64,000 nucleotides of DNA from Kocuria dechangensis (GTDB taxonomy: Bacteria > Actinomycetota > Actinomycetes > Actinomycetales > Micrococcaceae). Below the pieces are notes generated by a model. The model was not told the DNA's origin, did not search any database, and saw only the letters and a program-made list of their open reading frames with translations. Both the position numbers and the translations under genes were made by a program. Where the stretch lies: positions 124,001 through 188,000 of the forward strand of contig NZ_BMEQ01000001.1 of NCBI RefSeq assembly GCF_014636775.1. The letters are read 5' to 3'. Positions 48,868-56,871 of the stretch are shown here, piece by piece (the first letter of the stretch is position 1; the number at the start of each line of letters is the position of its first letter).

Positions 48868-50277
48868 ATGTCTTTCAATCAACTGGCTAAGGACCGGCCG
48901 CGCCTCCTGATCGTGGGCGGCGGTTACGTCGGATTCACCGTGGCGCAGGAACTGCAGAAGCGGATCAAGGACTCCGGCGGGGTCGTCACCGTGGTGGACC
49001 CCAACCCGTACATGATGTATCTCCCCTTCCTCCCGGAGGTCGCCGGCGGCAACATCTCCGCCCGCAGCGCGGTGGTGCCCCACCGCCAGCACCTCCCCGA
49101 CTGCGAGATCGTCACGGGCCACGTGCTCGGCGTCGACCACGCCCAGCGGACCGCGACCGTCAAGGGCATCGACGAGGGCGAGACCTTCGAGCTGGCCTAC
49201 GACGAGATCGTGGTGGCCGGCGGGTCCGTCACCCGGGCCTTCCCGATCGAGGGCCTCGCCGAGAACGGGATCGGCCTGAAGACCATCGAGGAGGCCGTCG
49301 CCGTGCGCAACTGGGTCCTCGAGCGCATCGAGGTCGCCTCCCTCACCGCCGACGAGGACGCGCGGCGCCGGGCCCTGACCTTCGTGGTCGTCGGCGGCGG
49401 CTACGCCGGCACCGAGACGATCGCCGAGATCGAGGACATGGCCCGCTCCGCCGTGGAGCGCAACGAGCGGCTCAGGGTCTCCGACCTGCGCTTCGTCCTC
49501 GTCGAGGCCATGGGGCGGATCATGCCCGAGGTCTCCGAGGACCGCGCGGAGAAGGTCGTCGCGCACCTGCGCAGCCGCGGCATCGAGGTGCTGCTCAACA
49601 CGTCGCTGGACTCCGCGGTCGACAAGCACCTGAAGCTCATCAACATGCAGGACAAGTCCCCGGCGGGCGAGTTCGACACCGACACGCTCATCTGGACCGC
49701 GGGCGTGCAGGCGAACCCGCTCGTGAAGAGCACGGACTTCCCGCTCGACCAGCGCGGCCGCGTCCGCGCCGGGACCGACCTGCGCATCACCGGCGACGAC
49801 GGCCCCCTCGAGGGCGCCTGGGCCGCCGGCGACGTCGCGGCCGTCCCGGACCTGACCGGCGGCGGCGTGGGCGGGTTCTGCGTCCCCAACGCCCAGCACG
49901 CGGTGCGCCAGGCCCACGTCATGGCCCGGAACATCATGGCCGCCCGCGCGGGCAAGCCGCTCGAGGACTACTACCACGAGAACCTCGGCGCGGTCGCGGG
50001 CCTCGGCCTCTACAAGGGCGTGGCCAGCATCAAGGGCCTGCCCGGCCTCCCGGAGAAGGGCATCGAGTTCTCTGGCTTCGCGGCGTGGGCCATGCACCGG
50101 CTCTACCACGGCTACGCGATCCCCACCCTGGACCGGAAGGCCCGGGTGTTCACCGAGTGGACCCTGAACATGGTCTTCGGCCGGGACACCACCACGCTGC
50201 GCCACGAGCGGGACCCGCGCACGCGGTTCCAGATCGCCGCGGGCAAGGCGCCGGCCCCTCGCAAGGCCAACCTCTGA
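48868..50277 (+). CDS. ndh: Type II NADH:quinone oxidoreductase (NDH-2)
   Basis: 469 residues, two dinucleotide folds: FAD site LLIVGGGYVGFTVA at about 12, NAD site FVVVGGGYAGTETIAEIED at about 172. GAWAAGDVAAVPDL is the FAD-ribityl motif, and the C-terminal amphipathic part (FAAWAMHRLYHG) is the membrane-contact region. Non-pumping entry of NADH electrons to menaquinone, working beside the succinate dehydrogenase encoded at 25.8-29.6 kb. Leaderless start. Confidence 0.93.
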   Translation: MSFNQLAKDRPRLLIVGGGYVGFTVAQELQKRIKDSGGVVTVVDPNPYMMYLPFLPEVAGGNISARSAVVPHRQHLPDCEIVTGHVLGVDHAQRTATVKGIDEGETFELAYDEIVVAGGSVTRAFPIEGLAENGIGLKTIEEAVAVRNWVLERIEVASLTADEDARRRALTFVVVGGGYAGTETIAEIEDMARSAVERNERLRVSDLRFVLVEAMGRIMPEVSEDRAEKVVAHLRSRGIEVLLNTSLDSAVDKHLKLINMQDKSPAGEFDTDTLIWTAGVQANPLVKSTDFPLDQRGRVRAGTDLRITGDDGPLEGAWAAGDVAAVPDLTGGGVGGFCVPNAQHAVRQAHVMARNIMAARAGKPLEDYYHENLGAVAGLGLYKGVASIKGLPGLPEKGIEFSGFAAWAMHRLYHGYAIPTLDRKARVFTEWTLNMVFGRDTTTLRHERDPRTRFQIAAGKAPAPRKANL

Positions 50278-50294
50278 CCCGACCGGTCGCCCAC

Positions 50295-50340
50295 CGGCCC
50301 GACCCCGCCCCGGGCACCCTCCCGCGGCGGGGTCGGGCCG
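50295..50340. terminator. Terminator after ndh
   Basis: A 15-bp stem (50295-50309 with 50326-50340) has a 16-nt loop and is followed by a T-richer stretch. It lies between ndh and the convergent small membrane gene. Confidence 0.7.
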
Positions 50341-50388
50341 TTCCGGCCTTATCGACCGGCGGTTGCAGGTCGTCCGTGGCAGGGCGCG

Positions 50389-50655
50389 TCACAGGGCCGC
50401 GCTGAGCGCCCACGTGGCCTCGGCCAGGACGGGCCAGACGAGCACCACGGCGCCCACGGCCCCGGCGGCCACGGCGCGGCGGCCGTGCCCGGCGAGGGCG
50501 CCGCGCGCGACGGCGGACCGTGGCCGGGTCCCGTGCGCGCGGCGCCAGTCGGAGAGCTCGAGGACGATCTGCGTCAGCGACCAGACCGCCGTGGCCACCG
50601 AGCAGGACAGCAGCAGGGCGCCCGTGAAGAGCAGGGTGCCGGACAGGTGGTCCAC
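50389..50655 (-). CDS. Small two-helix membrane protein, unknown
   Basis: 88 residues with helices at about 6-30 and 60-85 separated by an Arg-rich loop. GTG 50655 is preceded by GGAGGG at 7 nt, which argues for a real gene. No family recognised. The 280 nt between it and the tRNA hold no further gene that I can support. Confidence 0.6.
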   Translation of the reverse strand: MDHLSGTLLFTGALLLSCSVATAVWSLTQIVLELSDWRRAHGTRPRSAVARGALAGHGRRAVAAGAVGAVVLVWPVLAEATWALSAAL

Positions 50656-50890
50656 GGGTGTTCCCTCCGATGGTGCTCGTGGCCGGTGGGCTCGGCGCGG
50701 TGCGGGCCTCGTGCGAGCGGAGGGATCACGGGCCCCGGACAGGCGGGGGAGGTGTCGGGCAGGGAGTCCTCCCTGCGGGCGGTCTGTTCCTCCTCAGCAT
50801 GTGTGCTCCGGCAAATCGTTGTCTGTCCGCACTGTTGGGGCGCGCGGCCCCGGCGGAGCCGGGCTCACGACCGGGCGGCGCCCCGGCCTG

Positions 50891-50896
50891 TAGTGT
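50891..50896 (+). promoter_or_regulatory. -10-like box (TAGTGT) before the tRNA gene
   Basis: TAGTGT lies 40 nt upstream of the mature tRNA 5' end. A short inverted repeat (CCGTGA 50911-50916, TCACGG 50925-50930) follows it in the leader. Confidence 0.4.
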
Positions 50897-50935
50897 TCCT
50901 GAGACGAATGCCGTGACCGCGTGATCACGGCGTGC

Positions 50936-51009
50936 GCCCCCATAGCCCAATCGGCAGAGGCAGCGGACTTAAAATCCGCCTAGTCTGGGTTCGAGTCCCA
51001 GTGGGGGCA
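50936..51009 (+). tRNA. tRNA-Leu with anticodon UAA, short variable loop
   Basis: A 74-nt cloverleaf. Acceptor GCCCCCA pairs with TGGGGGC (51002-51008), discriminator A; anticodon stem GCGGA/TCCGC with loop CTTAAAA gives anticodon TAA (50970-50972), reading UUA Leu; T-arm CTGGG-TTCGAGT-CCCAG. No CCA is encoded. The variable loop has only 5 nt (CTAGT), whereas bacterial tRNA-Leu is normally class II with a long arm. UUA is very rare in this genome, as for bldA of Streptomyces. Confidence 0.9.
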
Positions 51010-51145
51010 CTTCTTCTACCACGGCATCGTGCACGATCAGGGCCCCCGATCCAGGGTGCAGGGGAGCCTCTTCCGCGGTGTGTCCGTCGTTCTGCTCGGA
51101 GAGGGCCGCGCTGCAACAGGGCCTGTTGACGGTCCCCGGCGCGGC

Positions 51146-52093
51146 TCAGGCCTCCCGGAGCACCCGGGAGAGCAGGTCCGGCCGGTCCGTCATGACGCCG
51201 TCCACGCCCCACTCGAGCAGGCGGCGCATGTCGTCCTCCCGGTCGACCGTCCACACGTCCACCCGGAGACCGGCCTGCTGGGCGGCCCGCAGCAGCCCGG
51301 GGGTGAGGACGCGCAGGCCCAGGATGGAGTCCGGCGGTTGCAGGCCCTGGAACGGGAGGGCGTGGTGGTCGTGCTGGCCCAGCAGGCACAGCAGCCGGAA
51401 GGCCGCGAACTCCGTGACGGCGGCCGCAGTGGGGACCGTCCCGCCCGAGACCTGGCGGAAGCGCCGGATCGAGGCCGTACGGTTCGTCGCCACGAGCGTG
51501 CGCCCCTGAGCTCCCGCCGCCTGGATGGTCCGCCAGACGATCTCCTCGGCCCCGGGGCGGTTGCCCTTGAGCTCGATCGCCACGCGGTGCTCGGGGAAGG
51601 CCTCGTAGACCTCCGCGAGCGTGGGAACGCGCACCCCGCGCCCCCGCCACGGGAAGGTATCGCCGTCGAGGGTGAAGGCGTGCCCGGCGTCCAGCCGCTG
51701 CAGGTCTGCGGTGGACATCAGCGCGACGGCTCCGGTCCCGTCCGTCGTGCGGTCCACCGTGAGGTCGTGCATCGACACGGCCGTGCCGTCGGCGGAGACC
51801 TGGACGTCGAGCTCCAGCACGACGTCGCCGAGGGCCTCGGCCGCACGGAACGCCTCGAGGGTGTTCTCGGGGGCGACCTCGGCGCCGCCCCGGTGGGCGA
51901 AAGTGGCCGGCCAGCCCGTGGGCACGGGAGCCTTCGGACCCGGTGACGGAGCGACCACGTGCCGGCCGAGGGCCGCGCCGACCGTGCTCGTGAGCAGGTT
52001 GCCGGCGAACGGAACGGCCGCGCGGAGCAGCGCCCGGGCACGGGCGGCGACGTCGGGGGGCGTGCCGTCCTGCTGAGTGGTCACCTGGGTCAC
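51146..52093 (-). CDS. Glycerophosphodiester phosphodiesterase
   Basis: 315 residues, GDPD TIM barrel. Catalytic block FAHRGGAEVAPENTLEAF, metal block LELDVQVSADGTAVSMHD and VDVWTVDREDDMRRLLEWG near the end. Releases glycerol-3-phosphate from phospholipid head groups. The first 65 residues hold a hydrophobic stretch (LLRAAVPFAGNLLTSTVGAA) that may anchor it. I start at GTG 52093 because GGAAGGA lies 6 nt upstream. Confidence 0.92.
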   Translation of the reverse strand: MTQVTTQQDGTPPDVAARARALLRAAVPFAGNLLTSTVGAALGRHVVAPSPGPKAPVPTGWPATFAHRGGAEVAPENTLEAFRAAEALGDVVLELDVQVSADGTAVSMHDLTVDRTTDGTGAVALMSTADLQRLDAGHAFTLDGDTFPWRGRGVRVPTLAEVYEAFPEHRVAIELKGNRPGAEEIVWRTIQAAGAQGRTLVATNRTASIRRFRQVSGGTVPTAAAVTEFAAFRLLCLLGQHDHHALPFQGLQPPDSILGLRVLTPGLLRAAQQAGLRVDVWTVDREDDMRRLLEWGVDGVMTDRPDLLSRVLREA

Positions 52094-52592
52094 GGGGGTC
52101 CTTCCGATCGGTGGGAGCGTCCGCACCCCGGGCGGTCACGCAGCGCGGACGCCCGGTGCGGAGTGCGGTCGCCCGCCCACACTACGGCCCGGCGGCACGG
52201 CTTCGCTCGCAGCGGAGGCAGTGGTCTGGATGGTCATGCCCGGACGGTGCGCGGCGGACTCCCTCGGGCACCGATCCCGTCCTGTCCCGGCCGGGGCGCT
52301 GCTCCGCGCACATGGGCCCCATGGACCACCCCACGTTCGGGACCTTCCCTGCCGCCTCTCTGCCGTTCATCCGTCGACCTGGTCGGCAGCAGGGGTGACC
52401 CGGGGGAAGTCCACGGAGGTGGCACGTCGTGCATTCGCAGGGAAGGGCTGGTCGTGGGGGCAGGACCTGAGCTCCGCTCAGTCCGGCTTCGAGTCCCAGG
52501 GGGACTGGAACAGGGGGGTGACGACGGCACCGGACACGCCTAGCGTGGAGTGCACGACCCGCGACGAACGCCGCCGAGCAGGGAGACCCATC
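52094..52592. other. 500-nt intergenic region
   Basis: Upstream of both the GDPD gene (minus) and the SpoIIAA-like gene (plus). Frames that cross it show no coding character. A TAGCGT box near 52540 may be the -10 of the SpoIIAA-like gene. At 52479-52500 a stretch resembles the T-arm of the tRNA-Leu gene 1.5 kb away, with a 12-nt identity (52488-52499). Otherwise I see nothing. Confidence 0.5.
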
Positions 52593-52955
52593 ATGCTGGA
52601 GACCACGGTGCAGCCCGGCACCAACATCGTCACCCTCGACTACCACGGCGGCCTCACCGTCGAGGACGAGCAGCGGATGCGCCAGGTGCTCGACGAGGTG
52701 CTCCGGAACCACGACAGCGTGCGGATGCTGGCGGTCATCGGTCCGGTCGACGTCTCGGCCGTCGAACCGAAGGCGGTCTGGATGGACCTGAAGGCCGCCG
52801 GGTACCTCAAGCGCGCGGACCGCCTGGCGGTCGTCTCCGACGGGGCCTGGGTGTCGAAGCTGGCCGAGTGGACGGCCGAGCTCGCCCACGTGTCCGTGCG
52901 GACCTTCCCGGCCGACCAGCGCACCTCCGCGCTGGCCTGGATCACCCAGCCCTGA
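52593..52955 (+). CDS. SpoIIAA/STAS-like protein
   Basis: 120 residues, SpoIIAA-like fold (PF11964 type): NIVTLDYHGGLTVEDEQRM, a central strand MLAVIGPVDVSAVEPKAVWMD and a late AVVSDGAWVSKLAEW. Family members are small cytosolic proteins, some thought to bind lipids or stress partners; function unknown. ATG 52593 has GGGAGA at about 7 nt. Monocistronic. Confidence 0.82.
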   Translation: MLETTVQPGTNIVTLDYHGGLTVEDEQRMRQVLDEVLRNHDSVRMLAVIGPVDVSAVEPKAVWMDLKAAGYLKRADRLAVVSDGAWVSKLAEWTAELAHVSVRTFPADQRTSALAWITQP

Positions 52956-53011
52956 CCGCGGGCCGGCAGCAGCACCCGGCGTCATCGGCACCGGGTGCTG
53001 CTACCGGTTTC

Positions 53012-53224
53012 TCACGCCAGCGCGCTGAGCTGGCTCCACAGCAGCGGCAGGCCTCGGACGGTCAGGAACTGCTCGACGGTCGCGGTGGCCGGACCCGGCA
53101 GCTCGTCGGTCTCCTCCCACACGGAGTCGCACTCGTCGCAGACCTGGATGGACTCTCCGGTGGCGTTCACCCGGTAGCGGGCGATCACGCCCGCATCGCA
53201 CATCGGGCACTCGTCGGGGTTCAC
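53012..53224 (-). CDS. Small zinc-ribbon protein
   Basis: 70 residues with two CxxC pairs (ECPMCDAG and VCDECDSVW) that should bind one zinc, followed by an acidic linker and a hydrophobic C-terminal helix. GTG 53224 is preceded by GGAAGGAG at 5 nt, which rules out the longer frame reaching 53617. Family not recognised; possibly a nucleic-acid-binding or adaptor protein. Confidence 0.72.
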   Translation of the reverse strand: MNPDECPMCDAGVIARYRVNATGESIQVCDECDSVWEETDELPGPATATVEQFLTVRGLPLLWSQLSALA

Positions 53225-53492
53225 GGCAGCTCCTTCCTCCACTCGTCCCGGCGCGGTGCCGGGGTCGTTCGACGGATCGACGAGGACCCCGCCGCACTGG
53301 TTCACCAGCGCTGTCGCGGAGTCCTCGTGGCATGGATTGTGCACCGGCAACCGGGCCGGACGGAAGAGCTCTGACGGGCAGCCGGCACCGGCTCGCCGGG
53401 CCGGCTGCACATCCGTGTCCCGCACAGGGGTGGCCGTTCCCCCTGCACACCACCTCGGCGGTACCGTGACCCCACGGCGGCGAGGACGTCGC

Positions 53493-53777
53493 GTGAACGC
53501 GGACAGGGTGTTCCTGGCCCACCCGGCGGCCCTTGCCCTCCTCTGCTTCGTGCCGGCCGTGCGACAGAAGCGCCGGCCCGAGAAGGCGTGGAACCCTTCG
53601 TCGGCCTGGCACGCCACTCTCGCGGTGGCCGGGATGCTGTTCGTGGTGCGCTGGTGGGTGGAGACCCACGGGGCCGATCGGACCAGCCACGACCGACGGG
53701 TCGCCCTCTTGGTGGTGGGGCTGTCGTTGTCCCCGACTCTGCCCGGGGTGCTGCTCGAGATGGCCGGCGCCCCATGA
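53493..53777 (+). CDS. Small membrane protein, unknown
   Basis: 94 residues with about three hydrophobic segments (FLAHPAALALLCFVPAV, ATLAVAGMLFVVRWWV, VALLVVGLSLSPTLPGVLL). GTG 53493 has GCGAGGA at 6 nt, while the frame upstream is not membrane-like. Forms a pair with the next small gene, 22 nt downstream. No family recognised. Confidence 0.6.
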   Translation: MNADRVFLAHPAALALLCFVPAVRQKRRPEKAWNPSSAWHATLAVAGMLFVVRWWVETHGADRTSHDRRVALLVVGLSLSPTLPGVLLEMAGAP

Positions 53778-53799
53778 GCGCCCAGGAAGGAGACGGCCG

Positions 53800-53994
53800 G
53801 TGCCGATGTCGCTGAGATTCAACCTGCTTGCCCTGGCGGTGCTGTTCGCCGCGCTGCTGTTCATGGCCCGTGGCCTCGTCGAGGGCAAGGGGCGGATGCC
53901 ACGGGGCCGGGACCGGCGGATCGCGGCAGCGCTGTTTCTCGTCCCGCCGGAACTGTTCTTCACCGCCGGGGCCCTGCTGATGGCAGGAGACTGA
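53800..53994 (+). CDS. Small membrane protein, unknown
   Basis: 64 residues, two hydrophobic helices (FNLLALAVLFAALLFMARGL and AAALFLVPPELFFTAGALL) around a basic loop. GTG 53800 is 7 nt after AAGGAG; ATG 53806 is the alternative. Probably co-transcribed with the gene before it. A hairpin follows at 54065. Confidence 0.55.
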   Translation: MPMSLRFNLLALAVLFAALLFMARGLVEGKGRMPRGRDRRIAAALFLVPPELFFTAGALLMAGD

Positions 53995-54350
53995 GGGCTC
54001 GAACGGAGCGGTCGCTGTCGAGGGAGGGCGGGCGGGCGCGGATCCACTGCGACTCCGCCCGGTGCCCTGTGGGCTCCTCCACAGGGGTCCGTCCGAAGCA
54101 GCCCAGCCTTCACCCCGCCGCACGACCTCCACGAGCTCCGGCCCGGGTCCGTCGTGCGTGCGTGCAGAATCTGGGAGAACCCTCAAAATGCCAAGCGTCC
54201 TTTTGATTCCTTTTCATGGGCATGGCACCGTGGAGAGCGTCGTCACGCAGACGGCTCCGCGTCTCCGACGAGACTGTGCCGGCGATCCCCCTGTCGCCGG
54301 TGCTGGAGACCGGACCACCAACCCAACCCCAAGAAGGAATGGTGAGAAGC
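53995..54350. other. 356-nt intergenic region
   Basis: Holds a hairpin at 54065-54086 and, at about 54170-54220, an AT-richer stretch unusual for this genome (TTTTGATTCCTTTTC) that probably contains the promoter of the repeat protein. I see no gene in it. Confidence 0.5.
54065..54086. terminator. Hairpin after the small membrane gene pair
   Basis: CCCTGTGG pairs with CCACAGGG (54065-54072 with 54079-54086) across a 6-nt loop, 70 nt after the last stop. Confidence 0.45.
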
Positions 54351-54917
54351 ATGAAGCTCGTCCACAAGACCATGACCGCCTCCGCGATCGCCGCCCTGTC
54401 CCTGGGCGCCGGCATGGGTGCCGCCAACGCCGCTCCCGAGTCCGAGGGCACCGACAGCTCCGTCGCCGCCGCCGCCCAGAGCAAGGCCGCAGGGGAGTCC
54501 AACCGCGAGGCCGCCCACGCCCACGCACCGGGCCTGCAGAAGGAGAAGCCGGTCGAGGAGGCCCCCGAGACCGAGGCCCCCGAGGTGGAGGAGCCGGAGG
54601 CACCCGAGGTCGAGGCGCCTGAGACCGAGACCCCTGACGGCACCGACGACGCCCCGGTGGCCGAGGAGCCGGTCGTTGACGAGCCTGTGACCGAGGAGCC
54701 GGTCGTTGACGGGCCTGTGACCGAGGAGCCGGTCGTTGACGAGCCGGTGACCGAGGAGCCCGTCGTCGAGGAGCCGGTCGTTGACGAGCCGGTGACCGAG
54801 GAGCCCGTCGTCGAGGAGCCCGTGACCGAGGAGCCGGTCGTTGGCGAGCCGGTGACCGAGGAGCCGGTCATCGACGAGCCCGTGGTCGAGGCCCCGGCCG
54901 AGCTGCCGGCCCCGTAG
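54351..54917 (+). CDS. Secreted Val-Glu-Pro repeat protein
   Basis: 188 residues. Signal peptide (about 1-27, AIAALSLGAGMGAANA) then an acidic low-complexity body. From about residue 100 it is built of variants of VTEEPVVDEP, ten residues each, encoded by 30-bp tandem DNA repeats (about 54660-54900). No sortase motif or C-terminal helix, so it should be released or held by charge. The extended Pro-rich form suggests a spacer, cell-wall or adhesin-like role; no function can be assigned. A GAGAAG lies just before ATG 54351. Confidence 0.75.
   Translation: MKLVHKTMTASAIAALSLGAGMGAANAAPESEGTDSSVAAAAQSKAAGESNREAAHAHAPGLQKEKPVEEAPETEAPEVEEPEAPEVEAPETETPDGTDDAPVAEEPVVDEPVTEEPVVDGPVTEEPVVDEPVTEEPVVEEPVVDEPVTEEPVVEEPVTEEPVVGEPVTEEPVIDEPVVEAPAELPAP
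54660..54900. repeat. About 30-bp in-frame tandem repeats
   Basis: Degenerate copies of GTGACCGAGGAGCCGGTCGT and its continuation GACGAGCC run in tandem and encode the VTEEPVVDEP repeats. Near-identical units suggest copy number changes between strains. Confidence 0.8.
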
Positions 54918-54992
54918 CACCCGTGCCTGCGTGACACCTCGTCCACCAGCAGGAGGTGTCCGCCGAGCACCCGTCCCCCTTTCCGGGTGCGC

Positions 54993-55027
54993 AGAAGCCC
55001 CCACGGCGTCGTGCCGCGGGGGCTTCT
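54993..55027. terminator. Terminator after the repeat protein
   Basis: A 10-bp stem (54993-55002 with 55018-55027) with an inner 4-bp stem. Confidence 0.65.
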
Positions 55028-55128
55028 GGCTGGTCTGGGCTGCTCAGCCGTGGTGCTGACCGTCGGTCCTCGACGGGGAGGGGCGAGGACACGGACCACC
55101 GGCGGCCGATCCGGGGGAGACTGGTGGC

Positions 55129-55614
55129 ATGAGCGAGCCGACCCCCGGTCCGGAGCAGGAACCGGGCGCCCAGCCAGGGCAGCCCACGCAGGTCCCGGGC
55201 CGCTTCCTCAAAAAGTCGAAGCTGTCCGCCCGCCGTCCGCACGTCCAGCGCCTGCGCGTCGTCCGCACCGGGGAGCGCGCCGCGGCTGTCCACATCGGCT
55301 GGCCCGAGAGCACCGGGCCCGTTCCCAGCGCCTCGGCCCTGTACGCCCAGGCGCTGGCGGTCGCCGAGGCCGCCCAGCGGGAGGACCACCTGCTGGAGAC
55401 CGTGCCGTTGCAGGTCACCGTCCACGTCCACGCCCCCGATCCGCCGGCCGGCGGCGAGGGGGCGATGGAGGTCCTGCTCGACCTGTCCGACCTGCCGACC
55501 GTGCAGCTGGAGATGCACTTCCACGGGCTGGCGCCCACCACCGAGACCCTCGACTGGTTCCTCGACGCGCTCGTCTCCGCCTCCTGGGTGCTCGTGGAGA
55601 CCATCGACGAATAG
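55129..55614 (+). CDS. Hypothetical protein
   Basis: 161 residues, cytoplasmic, unknown family. The first 30 residues are Pro/Gln/Glu-rich; the remainder alternates strands and helices (LQVTVHVHAPDPPAGG, MEVLLDLSDLPTVQLEMHFHG, WFLDALVSASWVLVETIDE). ATG 55129 is 8 nt after GGGGGAGA, a good ribosome binding site. It lies 87 nt before the potassium channel gene. Confidence 0.7.
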   Translation: MSEPTPGPEQEPGAQPGQPTQVPGRFLKKSKLSARRPHVQRLRVVRTGERAAAVHIGWPESTGPVPSASALYAQALAVAEAAQREDHLLETVPLQVTVHVHAPDPPAGGEGAMEVLLDLSDLPTVQLEMHFHGLAPTTETLDWFLDALVSASWVLVETIDE

Positions 55615-55701
55615 CCCGCACGCCCCGCACCCGTGGGCCCCACGACACCGCATCCCCCGTGCGCTCGCCGCACCGTCCCCCCCCCCGAGAGAGAACCGAC
55701 C

Positions 55702-56268
55702 ATGCCCGCCACCGCCACCGCCCTGACCCACGCCCGCCGCGTCTGGCCCGGCATCCGCCGCGAGGTGCTGCCGGCCCTGCTCCTCTTCTGGGCCAACCTC
55801 GCCGCGTGCGGGCTCGCCTTCGCCGCCCTGGAGCCCGACGACAACTGGCTGGTCGGCCTCTACTGGTCCTCCGTCACCGGGTCCACCACCGGGTTCGGGG
55901 ACGTGCTGCCGTCGTCGGTTCCCTCGATGCTGCTGACGATGTACGCCATCGCGTCCTCGTGGGTGCTGAACCTCGTGGTCGCCACGCTGCTGATCAAGAA
56001 CGTGATCCCGGAGCCGCACCTGTTCACCGACGCCGAGCAGCGCCACGGCCAGGCCCACGACGCGGTGCAGACCGCTCACGCCCGCTACCAGACCGCGATG
56101 CTCGAGGAGCTCTGCGGCGACGCGCTCGGCAAGGACCCGCGCGGCCGGGACGCCTACCGCGAGCTCCAGCAGGTGGAGCGCCGGCTGCGGGACGCCCAGC
56201 TCGCCCTCCGCCACGAACAGTCCGAGCGCGGAGAGGCACCCACCGTCCCGCACCTGCGCCGCAGGTAG
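55702..56268 (+). CDS. Two-helix potassium channel
   Basis: 188 residues: TM1 about 25-45 (LLLFWANLAACGLAFAAL), pore loop and selectivity filter TTGFGD (variant of TVGYGD) at about 72, TM2 about 80-105 and a cytoplasmic helical domain that would form a coiled coil (HGQAHDAVQTAHARYQTAML). This is the KcsA/Kir-like minimal architecture, a tetramer. No RCK domain. Starts at ATG 55702 after GAGAGAGAA. Confidence 0.87.
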   Translation: MPATATALTHARRVWPGIRREVLPALLLFWANLAACGLAFAALEPDDNWLVGLYWSSVTGSTTGFGDVLPSSVPSMLLTMYAIASSWVLNLVVATLLIKNVIPEPHLFTDAEQRHGQAHDAVQTAHARYQTAMLEELCGDALGKDPRGRDAYRELQQVERRLRDAQLALRHEQSERGEAPTVPHLRRR

Positions 56269-56274
56269 GGCCCG

Positions 56275-56309
56275 GCGCCCCCTCTGTGCGCCCGCAGCCG
56301 CCGGGGCGC
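56275..56309. terminator. Weak hairpin between convergent genes
   Basis: GCGCCCC (56275-56281) pairs with GGGGCGC (56303-56309) over a 21-nt loop between the channel gene and the SLH gene. Confidence 0.35.
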
Positions 56310-56315
56310 GGCCGC

Positions 56316-56858
56316 TCAGACCGCCTGGTCGAAGCGCTTCAGGAACGCCGCCATCGCGTCTCGGGCGATGGGCAGCCCGGGCCGGTAGGTGCCGTCGGCC
56401 CAGCCGGTGGTGATCCCCGTGGACGCCAGCCAGTGGATCTCCTTGTAGAACTGGCGTCCGGGCTGCACGTCCTTGAAACGGGACAGGCGCGGTGGCGTGT
56501 AGGGGGGAGAGCCCGCGGCGCGGTAGAACATCGCCGCGGTCGCGTCGCGCGCGATAGGCCGGACCGGCCGGTAGCTCCCATCGGTCCAGCCCCGCAGGAG
56601 GCCACGGTCCGCGACCCAGTGGATCTCCTGGTAGAACTGCTGGCCGGGCACGACGTCGGGGAACGAGGAGACGGCCGGCGCCACGAAGTGCGGCTCGCCG
56701 GCGAGCCGGTAGAGCGCTGCCGCCATCGCGTCGCGGTTGATCCGGTTGAGCGGGCGGAAGGTCCGGTCGGGCCAGCCGCGCAGGAGGGTCTGGCTCGCGG
56801 CCCACTCGATCTCGGCGTAGAACTTGGTGCCCGCGGGCACGTCGGTGAAGGTCGCCAT
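56316..56858 (-). CDS. Three-repeat SLH-domain protein without a signal peptide
   Basis: 180 residues consisting of three SLH-like repeats of about 60 residues (FTDVPAGTKFYAEIEWAA, GWTDGSYRPVRPIARDA, and so on). SLH domains anchor proteins to the cell wall from outside, yet this ORF has no export signal. It starts 13 nt after the stop of the secreted SGNH gene, in another frame, with GAGAGGA 8 nt before the ATG. It may be made separately, or it may be the C-terminus of the SGNH protein cut off by a frameshift. The repeats match those of the protease at 58136-60088. Confidence 0.85.
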   Translation of the reverse strand: MATFTDVPAGTKFYAEIEWAASQTLLRGWPDRTFRPLNRINRDAMAAALYRLAGEPHFVAPAVSSFPDVVPGQQFYQEIHWVADRGLLRGWTDGSYRPVRPIARDATAAMFYRAAGSPPYTPPRLSRFKDVQPGRQFYKEIHWLASTGITTGWADGTYRPGLPIARDAMAAFLKRFDQAV

Positions 56859-56871
56859 TCCGGTCGTCCTC

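Noticed and set aside
50656-50935. Possible small ORFs between the small membrane gene and the tRNA
   Set aside because: Overlapping frames in all phases, no ribosome binding site and no domain; treated as non-coding.
54660-54900. 30-bp repeats as a CRISPR array
   Set aside because: The repeats are in frame, degenerate and coding (VTEEPVVDEP), with no spacers.
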